Assembly (NCBI GenBank): GCA_049597955.1
Contig: JBMYND010000010.1
Coordinates: 1-64,000, forward strand
DNA from: JAYPAN01 sp049597955
GTDB taxonomy: Bacteria; Pseudomonadota; Alphaproteobacteria; RS24
DNA: 64,000 nt
Reading direction: 5' to 3'
Shown here: positions 43,583 to 52,989 of the stretch, in pieces
Layout: each line of letters opens with the position of its first letter
Numbering within the stretch: position 1 is the first letter of the stretch
Notes under the pieces: generated by a model
Seen by the model: the letters and a program-made list of their open reading frames with translations, nothing else
Told to the model about the DNA's origin: nothing
Databases searched by the model: none
Position numbers and translations under genes: made by a program

Positions 43583-43640
43583 CCGGAAACGGGGCTGTAA
43601 CAGACCGATTTCCGGTATCTGGCTTCACAGAAGGAGATGA
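43583..43640 (+). promoter_or_regulatory. Candidate ROSE-like RNA thermometer in the hsp20 leader
   Basis: Two successive hairpins fill the leader before the ATG at 43644. The first has perfect outer arms CCGGAAA (43583-43589) and TTTCCGG (43609-43615), with inner pairing CGG/CCG and CTGT/ACAG. The second (43617-43638) pairs ATCT-GG-CTTC with GAAG-G-AGAT, burying the ribosome site AAGGAGAT with a G-rich internal bulge. Hiding the Shine-Dalgarno site in an imperfect terminal hairpin before a small heat-shock gene is how ROSE elements work in alphaproteobacteria. Confidence 0.6.
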
Positions 43641-43643
43641 GTT

Positions 43644-44087
43644 ATGACTGGATTTGATTTGACCCCCCTTTATCGTTCAACGGTTGGGTTTGACCGTTTG
43701 GCAAACATATTTGACGCGCTGGGCGCCGCGCCGGAGAAAACCGCATCCTACCCGCCCTATAATGTGGAACGCACAGGCGAGCGCGATTACCGCATCACCA
43801 TGGCGGTTGCCGGTTTTTCCGAGGATGAGCTTGACATTGAGGAATGTTGCGGCGTGCTGAGCGTGCGCGGCGTGCATCAAGGCGACAGCGAAACACAAGA
43901 CCGCAATTATCTGTATCGCGGCATTGCCAATCGCAGCTTTGAGCGGCGTTTCCAATTGGCCGACAATGTTCAAGTATCCAATGCCGCAATTGATAACGGC
44001 CTGTTATCCATTGATTTAACGCGGGAAATCCCCGAGGCGGAGAAGCCGCGTAAAATCGCCATTGCAAAGACACTTAAGGCCGCATAA
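43644..44087 (+). CDS. Small heat-shock protein, Hsp20/IbpA family
   Basis: 147 residues. The alpha-crystallin domain spans about 37-135: NVERTGERDYRITMAVAGFSEDELDIE (in part), LSVRGVHQGD, LYRGIANRSFERRFQLAD and NGLLSIDLTREIPE. The N-terminus TPLYRSTVGFDRLANIFD is that of IbpA-type proteins. A holding chaperone for unfolding proteins. The ribosome site AAGGAGATGAG is likely masked by the leader hairpin. Confidence 0.93.
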   Translation: MTGFDLTPLYRSTVGFDRLANIFDALGAAPEKTASYPPYNVERTGERDYRITMAVAGFSEDELDIEECCGVLSVRGVHQGDSETQDRNYLYRGIANRSFERRFQLADNVQVSNAAIDNGLLSIDLTREIPEAEKPRKIAIAKTLKAA

Positions 44088-44112
44088 CGACAATTATAAG
44101 GCTTAAGCGTCC

Positions 44113-44156
44113 GGTGTCCGGTCGGTGGTTTTGCTCCTCCCCACCGGCCGGGCACC
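44113..44156 (+). terminator. Long hairpin after hsp20, probable terminator
   Basis: Arms 44113-44128 and 44141-44156 pair over 16 bases with two G-U pairs, around a 12-base pyrimidine-rich loop. A short T run (CTTTT) comes soon after. Lies 25 bases downstream of the hsp20 stop. Confidence 0.6.
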
Positions 44157-44225
44157 ATGCATCTTTTCAATGCGCGCCGTTTTCTGTAAACTGACCTGAA
44201 GTGAAACCAATAATGGGAAAATAAC

Positions 44226-45125
44226 ATGGCCAGCCTGCGCGCCCGATTTTACAAAAAACTGCTCCGCCATTATGTCCGCAATGGCATGGTCGGCAGCACG
44301 GCAGAAGATGTGCAAAAAGCCCGCCAACGCGAAGGGCGTGGCCTGCTGAAATATATCGTGCCAACAAAAGCGGCGCCGGAAGGCTTTCGCATTGGCGACA
44401 TATATGCTGAATGGCAAGGCCCGGCCGATGCGCCCCATACGCTGCTTTATCTGCATGGCGGGGGTTATATGGTCGGCAGCCCAAGCACCCATCGCCACAT
44501 GGTGCAGCAATTATGTCGTCTGGCCAATATGCGGGCGCTGGTGATTGACTATCGGCTGGCACCCGAACACCCTTTTCCCGCAGCCATTGAAGATGCCGAG
44601 CAAAGCTATGATTGGCTGCTGGCTGAAGGTATTGATGCGACCAAATTATTTGTTGCCGGAGACAGCGCCGGTGGCGGGCTGACTTTGGCGCTGATGCAAC
44701 GGCTCAAGCAATCCGGCAAAGCCCTGCCGCGCGCGCTGGCACTGTTATCGCCTTGGACGGATTTGACCATGAGCGGCATTTCCATCAGCGAAAGGGCAGA
44801 CCGCGACGACATGATTGATGCGGCGCGTATTCCGCTTGCGGTAGATTTTTATCGCGGCGACGCGCCTGCCGATGACCCGCTGATTTCCCCGCTTTTCGCT
44901 GATTTTGCCGGTTTTCCGCCGATGTTTGTGCAGGTCGGGTCGGAAGAAGTTTTATATGATGACAGCACAAGGCTGGTAGAGCGCGCGCGCCAAGCCGGAT
45001 GCAGCGCGCGGCTGCAAATCTGGCCGGATATGCCGCATGTCCATCAAATCGCATTTGGTCTGGTGCCGGAGGGGCGCGCCGCCCTGCATGATATCGCCCG
45101 TTTTCTGGCCGAACACCGCCATTAA
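44226..45125 (+). CDS. HSL-family alpha/beta hydrolase (esterase/lipase)
   Basis: 299 residues; GGGAAAATAAC before the ATG. The HSL signature LLYLHGGGYMVGSPSTHR supplies the oxyanion hole, VIDYRLAPEHPFPAAIEDA follows, and the nucleophile is in FVAGDSAGGGLTLAL. The Asp is in VQVGSEEVLYDDS and the His in DMPHVHQIAFG. Carboxylesterase on short to medium esters is expected. Confidence 0.9.
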   Translation: MASLRARFYKKLLRHYVRNGMVGSTAEDVQKARQREGRGLLKYIVPTKAAPEGFRIGDIYAEWQGPADAPHTLLYLHGGGYMVGSPSTHRHMVQQLCRLANMRALVIDYRLAPEHPFPAAIEDAEQSYDWLLAEGIDATKLFVAGDSAGGGLTLALMQRLKQSGKALPRALALLSPWTDLTMSGISISERADRDDMIDAARIPLAVDFYRGDAPADDPLISPLFADFAGFPPMFVQVGSEEVLYDDSTRLVERARQAGCSARLQIWPDMPHVHQIAFGLVPEGRAALHDIARFLAEHRH

Positions 45126-45372
45126 ACAGCCCCCTGCGACTATGTTTCGCGGCCCCAAAATCGGCAGAAATCAGGCGCATTGCGGGTGAAATCGGCGGAT
45201 TCCGCCAAATGGGTCAGCAATGTTGACCAATTTACTTGAATTTTCGCCCCGCCTGCGCCTATATTACTGTCAAACGGAGCGTCTCTTGACGCCGCATGAG
45301 GCCATGCCGGTTTGCATGGATTCAACAAGCATATGGGAATAAGCCAAGTCGGTTTCCGGTGAGACGGAAAGC

Positions 45373-48300
45373 ATGGCAGTGACGAAAACGGACGGATTAG
45401 GCATGGGTAACAAGCGGCAAAACAACATACCGGCACAGCGCAACGGGCTTCCGGCTCGGCAGGGGCTGTATGACCCGGCCAATGAGCATGATGCGTGCGG
45501 CATTGGCTTTGTTGCCAATATCAAAAATGTCAAAAGCCATGACATTGTCCGCGATGGCTTGACGATTCTGGAAAATCTGGAACATCGCGGCGCGGTCGGC
45601 GCTGACCCGAAAGCCGGTGACGGCGTTGGCATGCTGATCCAAATGCCCGACGCATTTTTCCGCAAAGTGACGGCTGACCAGTTCACCTTGCCCGAAGAAG
45701 GTCAATATGGTGTTGGCATGGTGTTTTTGCCGCCGCATGAAGGCGCGCGCGCCGATATTGAAAAACGCTTTGAGGCGGTGATTGGCGAAGAAGGCCACAA
45801 GGTTTTGGGCTGGCGCGATGTGCCGGTGGACAGCAGCGATTTGGGCTATTCCATTGTGCCGACCGAGCCGGTGATACGCCAGATTTTTGTCGCCAATGGC
45901 AAAAAAATTGAAGACCGCGACGCATTCGAGCGCGATTTATTTGTTGTTCGGCGGGTCATGGAATTATGGGTTGCCAAGGCAAATTTGCCCGACACTAAGG
46001 ATTTCTTCTATATCCCGTCGCTGTCTTCCTGGACGGTGCTTTATAAAGGCCTTTTGCTGTCGAGCCAGCTTGGCCCTTATTATGATGATTTGCGCGACCC
46101 CGATACAGTATCAGCCATGGCGCTGGTGCATCAGCGTTTTTCAACCAATACTTTCCCCACATGGTCGCTGGCCCAGCCTTTCCGGATGATTTGCCATAAT
46201 GGCGAGATAAACACAGTGCGCGGCAATGTGAATTGGATGGCAGCGCGCCATGAAACGCTGAAAACGCCGCTTTTTGGCGATGATTTGGATAAGCTCTGGC
46301 CGCTGATTCAAGAAGGCCAATCCGACAGTGCCAGCTTTGACAATGCGCTGGAATTGCTGGTCATGGGCGGCTATTCGCTGGCCCATGCCATGATGATGCT
46401 GATACCCGAAGCCTGGTCAGGCAATCCGCTTATGGATGAAGAGCGGCGCGCTTTTTACGAATATAATGCCGCGCTGATGGAACCTTGGGACGGCCCGGCT
46501 GCCGTCGCCTTTACCAATGGCCGCCAGATTGGCGCCACGCTTGACCGCAATGGCCTGCGCCCGGCGCGCTATTATGTCACTTCCGATGACCGGGTGATGA
46601 TGGCGTCTGAAATGGGCGTGCTGCCTGCGCCGGAAGACAAAATCGTCGAAAAATGGCGGCTGCAACCGGGCAAAATGCTGCTGATTGACCTTGAGCAAGG
46701 GCGGATTATTTCCGATGCCGAAATCAAGGCCGAACTGGCCGGCGCCCATCCCTACAGGGAATGGTTGGGCCGGGCGCAAATCAAGCTCGAAGACCTGCCC
46801 CGCCCGGAAGGTGCGGCGCATGTCTCTTCCGATATTCCCCTGCTCGACCAGCAACAGGCTTTTGGCTATACGCAAGAGGATTTGAAATTCCTGCTCTCGC
46901 CGATGATTGAACGCGGCGAGGAAGGCACTGGCTCAATGGGGACGGATACGCCGATTTCGGCTTTGTCCGACAAATCCAAGCCGCTTTATACCTATTTCAA
47001 ACAGAATTTCGCGCAAGTCACCAACCCGCCAATCGACCCGATACGCGAGGAATTGGTCATGTCGCTGGTCTCCTTTATCGGCCCGCGCCCCAATTTGCTG
47101 GATTTTGAAGGCACGGCCACGCAAAAAAGACTGGAAGTGGCGCAGCCGATTTTGAGCAATGATGATTTGGAGAAAATCCGCCGTATCAGCGATATTGAAG
47201 ACAATAATTTCCACGCGGTCACGCTCGACATGACTTGGGAACTGGCCGCTGGCGCTGACGGGCTGAAAGCGCGGCTGGACGCGCTGTGCCAAGAGGCTGA
47301 AAATGCCATTGCCAGCAATCATGAAAATATCATCATCCTGTCTGACCGCGCCCTGTCGGCGCAGCGCGTGGCCATTCCGGCCTTGCTGGCCACGGCGGCA
47401 GTGCATCATCATTTGATACGCACGGGTCTTCGCACCTCGGCCGGTCTGGTGATTGAAACCGGCGAAGCACGCGAGATTCACCATTTCTGCTGTCTGGCAG
47501 GCTATGGGGCCGAAGCGATTAATCCCTATCTGGCCTTTGATACAGTCGATAATCTGCGCGAAAAAATGCAGCTTGATTTAAGCCGCGACGTGGCGCATCA
47601 GCATTTCGTCAAAGCCGCCGGCAAGGGCATGCGCAAAGTCATGTCGAAAATGGGTATTTCGACCTATCAATCCTATTGCGGCGCGCAGATTTTTGATGCG
47701 GTCGGTCTGGCACAGGGCTTTATTGACAGCTATTTCACCGGCACAGCGACAACGATTGAAGGCATTGGCCTTGCCGAAGTGGCTGAGGAAACCTTGCTGC
47801 GCCACAAGGCGGCGTTTGGCGATGATGCGATTTTGCGCGACGCGCTTGATGTCGGCGGCGAATATGCGGTGCGGGTGCGCGGCGAAGACCATGTTTGGAA
47901 TGCCGAAACGGTCGGCTCCTTGCAACATGCCGTGCGCGGCAATAGCCGTGACCAATATCGCGCCTATGCTGCCGCGATAAATGAGCAGGATGAGCGGCTG
48001 CTGACATTGCGCGGCCTGTTCCGCATCCGCAAGGCCGATGAAACCGGTCGCACGCCCCTGTCATTGGACGAGGTGGAACCGGTCACGGAAATCGTCAAAC
48101 GCTTTGCCACCGGCGCCATGTCGCTCGGCTCGATAAGCCCGGAAGCGCATGAAACATTGGCGCTGGCGATGAACCGGCTGGGCGGCAAATCCAATACTGG
48201 TGAAGGCGGCGAAGAATCGGCGCGCTTTGTGCCTATGGAAAATGGCGATTCGCGTCGCTCGGCGATTAAGCAAGTCGCGTCAGGGCGTTTCGGTGTGACC

Positions 48301-50037
48301 ACTGAATATTTGGCCAATTCCGACATGATACAAATCAAAATGGCGCAAGGCGCCAAGCCGGGCGAAGGCGGTCAATTGCCCGGTCACAAAGTTGACCGGC
48401 GGATTGCTGCCGTGCGCCACTCAACCCCCGGTGTCGGGCTGATTTCGCCGCCGCCGCATCATGATATTTATTCGATTGAAGATTTGGCACAGCTGATTTT
48501 CGATTTGAAAAACACCAATCCGCGCGCCGATATTTCGGTCAAGCTGGTTTCCGAAGTCGGCGTCGGCACAGTGGCGGCAGGCGTTTCCAAAGCGCGCGCC
48601 GACCATGTGACCATTTCCGGTTTTGAAGGCGGCACCGGAGCCAGCCCGCTCACCTCTATCAAACATGCCGGCAGCCCGTGGGAAATTGGCTTGGCTGAAA
48701 CCCATCAGACGTTGGTGCTGAATGATTTGCGCACCCGCATTGCTGTGCAAGTGGATGGTGGCCTGCGCACGGGCCGCGATGTGATTGTCGGCGCTTTGCT
48801 GGGGGCTGACGAATTTGGCTTTTCCACCGCCCCGCTGATTGCGGCGGGTTGCATTATGATGCGCAAATGTCATTTGAACACTTGCCCGGTCGGTATTGCC
48901 ACGCAAAATGAAGAATTGCGCAAACGCTTTACCGGCACGCCGGAGCATGTGATTAATTATTTCTTCTTCATTGCTGAGGAAGTGCGCGAAATGCTGGCTG
49001 AAATGGGCTATCGCAGCATGGACGAGATTATCGGCCAGACCGATTTGCTCGACACCAAAACCGCGATTGACCATTGGAAGGCGCAAGGGCTGGATTTCAC
49101 CCGCCTGTTCACCAAGATTGAAACCGAGCGGCCGGTTTTTCATTGCGAAACGCAAAATCATCCGATTGATGAGATTCTCGACCGCAAGCTGATTGAACAG
49201 GCCATGCCGGCATTGGAAAGCAAAACGCCGGTGCAAATCGAAACGCCCATCACCAATATTGACCGCTCGGCAGGGACAATGCTGTCAGGTGAATTGGCCC
49301 TGCGCCACGGCCATGCCGGTCTGGCAGAAGACACAATTTCTGTGCGGCTGACCGGCACGGCTGGCCAGAGTTTTGGCGCGTTTTTGGCGCGTGGCGTCTC
49401 TTTTGAGTTAGAAGGCGAAGCCAATGATTATGTCGGCAAAGGGCTGTCCGGCGGGCGCATTGCCATTTACCCGCCCAAAGACAGTGCCATTGTGCCGGAA
49501 AACAGCATTATTGTCGGCAATACGGTGCTATATGGCGCGATTGAGGGCGAATGCTATTTCCGTGGCGTCGCGGGCGAACGCTTTGCCGTGCGCAATTCCG
49601 GCGCGGTGGCGGTGATTGAAGGCGCGGGCGACCATTGCTGCGAATATATGACCGGCGGATGCGTGGTCGTGCTGGGCATGACCGGGCGCAATTTTGCCGC
49701 TGGCATGTCGGGCGGCATTGCCTATGTCTATGATGAAGACGGCAGTTTTGAGACGCGCTGCAATATGGCCATGGTTGAACTTGAGCCGGTGACCGGCGCG
49801 GTCGGCTCGGCCTTGACGCAGCTGACCGGCGATATGCGCCACCATGATGCTGAGCGCCTGCACAAGCTGTTGGAAAATCATGCCCGCTACACCAATTCGG
49901 CGCGCGCCCAAGCAATACTTGCCGATTGGGAAAATCAATTGCCGAAATTCCGCAAAGTCATGCCGACAGAATTCCGTCGTGCCCTTAATGAACTGGCCGG
50001 TGATAGTGAGCAAGCCAGCGCGACAGCAGGAGAATGA
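45373..50037 (+). CDS. gltB: Glutamate synthase (NADPH) large subunit
   Basis: 1554 residues, the usual size. The N-terminal glutaminase nucleophile is Cys42 in NEHDACGIGF, so about 41 residues are a propeptide to be removed. Class II amidotransferase motifs include LVHQRFSTNTFPTWSLAQPFR (in part) and CHNGEINTVRGN. The central and FMN domains have LGSISPEAHETLA, GEGGEES, KMAQGAKPGEGGQLPG and the 3Fe-4S Cys cluster MMRKCHLNTCPVGIATQ. The C-terminal GXGXG beta-helix is also present (MTGGCVVVLG). It makes two glutamate from 2-oxoglutarate and glutamine. gltD follows one base after its stop. Confidence 0.97.
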   Translation: MAVTKTDGLGMGNKRQNNIPAQRNGLPARQGLYDPANEHDACGIGFVANIKNVKSHDIVRDGLTILENLEHRGAVGADPKAGDGVGMLIQMPDAFFRKVTADQFTLPEEGQYGVGMVFLPPHEGARADIEKRFEAVIGEEGHKVLGWRDVPVDSSDLGYSIVPTEPVIRQIFVANGKKIEDRDAFERDLFVVRRVMELWVAKANLPDTKDFFYIPSLSSWTVLYKGLLLSSQLGPYYDDLRDPDTVSAMALVHQRFSTNTFPTWSLAQPFRMICHNGEINTVRGNVNWMAARHETLKTPLFGDDLDKLWPLIQEGQSDSASFDNALELLVMGGYSLAHAMMMLIPEAWSGNPLMDEERRAFYEYNAALMEPWDGPAAVAFTNGRQIGATLDRNGLRPARYYVTSDDRVMMASEMGVLPAPEDKIVEKWRLQPGKMLLIDLEQGRIISDAEIKAELAGAHPYREWLGRAQIKLEDLPRPEGAAHVSSDIPLLDQQQAFGYTQEDLKFLLSPMIERGEEGTGSMGTDTPISALSDKSKPLYTYFKQNFAQVTNPPIDPIREELVMSLVSFIGPRPNLLDFEGTATQKRLEVAQPILSNDDLEKIRRISDIEDNNFHAVTLDMTWELAAGADGLKARLDALCQEAENAIASNHENIIILSDRALSAQRVAIPALLATAAVHHHLIRTGLRTSAGLVIETGEAREIHHFCCLAGYGAEAINPYLAFDTVDNLREKMQLDLSRDVAHQHFVKAAGKGMRKVMSKMGISTYQSYCGAQIFDAVGLAQGFIDSYFTGTATTIEGIGLAEVAEETLLRHKAAFGDDAILRDALDVGGEYAVRVRGEDHVWNAETVGSLQHAVRGNSRDQYRAYAAAINEQDERLLTLRGLFRIRKADETGRTPLSLDEVEPVTEIVKRFATGAMSLGSISPEAHETLALAMNRLGGKSNTGEGGEESARFVPMENGDSRRSAIKQVASGRFGVTTEYLANSDMIQIKMAQGAKPGEGGQLPGHKVDRRIAAVRHSTPGVGLISPPPHHDIYSIEDLAQLIFDLKNTNPRADISVKLVSEVGVGTVAAGVSKARADHVTISGFEGGTGASPLTSIKHAGSPWEIGLAETHQTLVLNDLRTRIAVQVDGGLRTGRDVIVGALLGADEFGFSTAPLIAAGCIMMRKCHLNTCPVGIATQNEELRKRFTGTPEHVINYFFFIAEEVREMLAEMGYRSMDEIIGQTDLLDTKTAIDHWKAQGLDFTRLFTKIETERPVFHCETQNHPIDEILDRKLIEQAMPALESKTPVQIETPITNIDRSAGTMLSGELALRHGHAGLAEDTISVRLTGTAGQSFGAFLARGVSFELEGEANDYVGKGLSGGRIAIYPPKDSAIVPENSIIVGNTVLYGAIEGECYFRGVAGERFAVRNSGAVAVIEGAGDHCCEYMTGGCVVVLGMTGRNFAAGMSGGIAYVYDEDGSFETRCNMAMVELEPVTGAVGSALTQLTGDMRHHDAERLHKLLENHARYTNSARAQAILADWENQLPKFRKVMPTEFRRALNELAGDSEQASATAGE

Positions 50038-50038
50038 A

Positions 50039-51457
50039 ATGGGAAAAGCAACCGGATTTCTTGAGTTAGACCGTCAGGATCGCACTTATTTGCCGCCCGA
50101 AGAGCGCGTGCAAAACTTCCGCGAATTTGTTGTGCCGCTGGATGAAAAAGACCTGCGCGGCCAAGCCTCGCGCTGTATGGATTGCGGTGTGCCTTATTGC
50201 CATAATGGCTGCCCGGTCAATAATCAAATCCCTGACTGGAATGATTTGGTCTATACCGCCGACTGGAAAGCGGCGCTGACCAATCTGCACTCAACCAATA
50301 ATTTCCCCGAATTTACCGGTCGGATTTGCCCTGCCCCATGCGAGGCCTCTTGCACATTGAACATTGATGACAGCCCGGTAACGATTAAAAGCATTGAATG
50401 TGCGATTATCGACAAGGGCTGGGACAATGGCTGGATTGAGCCGCAAATCCCTGCCGCCAAAACCGGCAAATCGGTCGGCATTGTCGGCTCCGGCCCGGCC
50501 GGTATGGCGGCTGCCCAACAGCTTGCCCGCGCCGGCCATGATGTGCATGTCTATGAAAAACACGCCAAAGCGGGCGGCCTGTTGCGCTATGGCATTCCTG
50601 ATTTCAAAATGGAAAAACACGGCATTGACCGGCGCGTTGAGCAAATGCAAGCCGAAGGCGTCACTTTCCATTATGACACGCATATTGGTGTCACCCTGTC
50701 GGTCGAAGAGTTGCAGGCCAAGCATGATGCGATTGTGCTGGCCGGTGGCTCGGAAGTGCCGCGCGACCTGCCCGTGCCGGGCCGCGCCCTTGACGGTGTG
50801 CATTTCGCCATGGATTTCCTGCCGCAGCAAAACCGCCGCGTCGGCCAAGAGCCGATTGGCGATGTTGAGCCAATTCTGGCCGAAGACAAGCATGTGATTG
50901 TCATTGGCGGCGGTGATACCGGCTCTGACTGTATCGGCACGAGTTTTCGCCAAGGCGCGCTTTCCGTGACGCAATTGGAAATCATGCCCATGCCGCCGGA
51001 AAAGGAAAATAAAGGCCTGACATGGCCGGATTGGCCGCTGAAAATGCGCACATCTTCCAGCCAGGAAGAAGGCGCGATACGCGATTTTTCCGTCATGACC
51101 ACCGAAGTCATCGGCGAAGACGGCAAGGTGACAGCGATTAAATGCGTCAAAGTGGATGACACGATGCAGGCGATTGAAGGCTCGGATTTTGAATTGCCGG
51201 CTGATTTGGTGCTGCTGGCTATGGGCTTTGTGCATCCTGTCCATGCGGGCATGATTGATGCGCTGGGTCTGGAAAAAGACGGGCGCGGCAATGTCGCTGC
51301 CGACACGGCCACTTATCAGACATCGCAAGATAAAATCTTCACCTGTGGCGATATGCGCCGCGGTCAATCGCTGGTGGTGTGGGCCATTCGGGAAGGACGC
51401 CAATGCGCCCGCGAAGTCGATTTCTGCTTGATGGGTGAAACCGCCCTGCCGCGCTAG
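50039..51457 (+). CDS. gltD: Glutamate synthase (NADPH) small subunit
   Basis: 472 residues from the ATG at 50039, one base after the gltB stop, with AGGAG inside the gltB end. Two Cys-rich blocks for 4Fe-4S clusters are seen (CMDCGVPYCHNGCPVNN and ICPAPCEASC). The FAD motif is VGIVGSGPAGMAAAQQLA and the NADPH motif VIVIGGGDTGSDCIGT. CGDMRRGQSLVVWAIREGR is the FAD-binding end. It passes electrons from NADPH to GltB. Confidence 0.96.
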   Translation: MGKATGFLELDRQDRTYLPPEERVQNFREFVVPLDEKDLRGQASRCMDCGVPYCHNGCPVNNQIPDWNDLVYTADWKAALTNLHSTNNFPEFTGRICPAPCEASCTLNIDDSPVTIKSIECAIIDKGWDNGWIEPQIPAAKTGKSVGIVGSGPAGMAAAQQLARAGHDVHVYEKHAKAGGLLRYGIPDFKMEKHGIDRRVEQMQAEGVTFHYDTHIGVTLSVEELQAKHDAIVLAGGSEVPRDLPVPGRALDGVHFAMDFLPQQNRRVGQEPIGDVEPILAEDKHVIVIGGGDTGSDCIGTSFRQGALSVTQLEIMPMPPEKENKGLTWPDWPLKMRTSSSQEEGAIRDFSVMTTEVIGEDGKVTAIKCVKVDDTMQAIEGSDFELPADLVLLAMGFVHPVHAGMIDALGLEKDGRGNVAADTATYQTSQDKIFTCGDMRRGQSLVVWAIREGRQCAREVDFCLMGETALPR

Positions 51458-51468
51458 AAAGCCATGCG

Positions 51469-52983
51469 TTAAACGCTCAAGCGCAGCAAATCATCCAGCA
51501 CGCGCTCAACATGGCGCACACTGTTGCACACATTAACTTGCGTGCAATAAGCGCCCAGCCTTTTCATTTCGCTGTCGCCCGTATTCCAGCTTGATTCCGG
51601 CTCCGGATTCAGCCATATCACGCGCCGCGCGCGCTCATGGATTTCCTTCAGCACCAAATGGCCGGGATCGCCGAAATTCGACCGGCCATCGCCCAAGACA
51701 ATAAGCGTGGTTTTTTTATCAACCTTGTCGAGCACCGCCTCGGCCAAATCATGCAGCGCCACCCCATAATCGGTTGAGCCGCCGCCATAATTGCGCAAAG
51801 CTTCCTGCATTGCTTCGTCAATATCCTTTTCGGCCATCAAATCGGTGATTTCACCGGCCCGATTGGAAAAAATAAAGGAACGGGTTTTCGGCATTACTTC
51901 GCCGAGACTGTAGAGAAACATCAAGAAAAACCGCGACACGGCGGCAACCGAGCCGGACACATCGCACAGAACAATCAGCTTGGGCCGGTCAATTTTGGTG
52001 CGCCGCCAAGCCAATTCAAACAAATTGCCGTCATAAGCCTGGTTGCGCCGCATGGTGCGACGAATATCAAGCATGCCGCGCCGCGCTTTTTTGCGGCGAC
52101 GGGCATGGCGGCTGGCCAATCTTTTGGCCAATCGCCGAATGAGATTGCGCATCAGCGCCATATCAGATTTATCCAAATGCCCCAGCCGGATACGGCTTAA
52201 CGCTTCCTCGCGCAGCAGACGACCGGCATTTTTGGTGCGCATGGCGATTTGGCGCTCGACAAAATCATGCACTTGGTCGAACAACCGGGCGCGACCTTGC
52301 TGCAAGCGCGTCGCTTCACCCTCCATGCCCGCTTCGCGGTAATTGCGTAAATCCTCATCCAGCCCGGCCAGCCCCATCGCCTCCAATATACGGCGCGAAA
52401 ACATGCCCTGCTGGGTAAACAGCCGCGCATTTTGCAAACCGGCCTGTGTCGCCGCCGCGGTCATGGCCGCCTGCAAGGCGGGCTGGTTATTGCGCTCTAC
52501 CATTTCGGTTAAAGTCTGGCTGGTGTCGATTTCTCTGTCGGGCATTTGCGCCCCGCCCTGCGCCGGTTGACCGCCCTGACCGGATGGCTCACCGCCCTCG
52601 CCCCCTTCGCCGGGCATTCCCTCATTATTGGCGCCGTCACCATCATCGCTTTCGCCGTCATCGGCCTCAGCCTCTGCCTGCCGCTCATCATTTTCTGCAT
52701 TTGTCGGTAAATTGGCCGCATCCGGCTCGGCGGTTTGCGGCGGCATGAAATAGGCTTCGAAAGCGGCATCAAAAGCCAGTTTTTCATCTTCGGTTTTGGC
52801 CACAGCATGGCCCAAAGCATGTTTCAGCAAGGCGCGCTCACCCAGCCCCATCATGTCAATCACGGCGGCGACATCAATCGCTTCAGCCGGTGACACACGA
52901 ATATCCGAGGCGCGCAAAACACGCATAAAATCGGCAATCATTGCCTGCTGGCCATTATTGGCGAGATTTGGGTCGGCCCTCAT
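51469..52983 (-). CDS. CoxE-like VWA-domain protein
   Basis: 504 residues. An N-terminal helical part (FMRVLRASDIRVSPAEAIDVA) is followed by an acidic Gly-rich linker at about 95-150. A basic helical middle region follows (RRLAKRLASRHARRRKKARRG), then a C-terminal von Willebrand A domain with the MIDAS DxSxS motif (LIVLCDVSGSVAA) and NYGGGSTDYG. VWA plus MoxR ATPase pairs act as metal-dependent chaperones; CoxD/CoxE activate CO dehydrogenase. No coxMSL genes are in the window. It is 6 bases downstream of the ATPase gene. Confidence 0.88.
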   Translation of the reverse strand: MRADPNLANNGQQAMIADFMRVLRASDIRVSPAEAIDVAAVIDMMGLGERALLKHALGHAVAKTEDEKLAFDAAFEAYFMPPQTAEPDAANLPTNAENDERQAEAEADDGESDDGDGANNEGMPGEGGEGGEPSGQGGQPAQGGAQMPDREIDTSQTLTEMVERNNQPALQAAMTAAATQAGLQNARLFTQQGMFSRRILEAMGLAGLDEDLRNYREAGMEGEATRLQQGRARLFDQVHDFVERQIAMRTKNAGRLLREEALSRIRLGHLDKSDMALMRNLIRRLAKRLASRHARRRKKARRGMLDIRRTMRRNQAYDGNLFELAWRRTKIDRPKLIVLCDVSGSVAAVSRFFLMFLYSLGEVMPKTRSFIFSNRAGEITDLMAEKDIDEAMQEALRNYGGGSTDYGVALHDLAEAVLDKVDKKTTLIVLGDGRSNFGDPGHLVLKEIHERARRVIWLNPEPESSWNTGDSEMKRLGAYCTQVNVCNSVRHVERVLDDLLRLSV

Positions 52984-52989
52984 GGCGCG

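Noticed and set aside
50291..51403. 370-codon minus-strand frame inside gltD
   Set aside because: Complete antisense overlap with a well-supported gltD gene; no ribosome site or motif.
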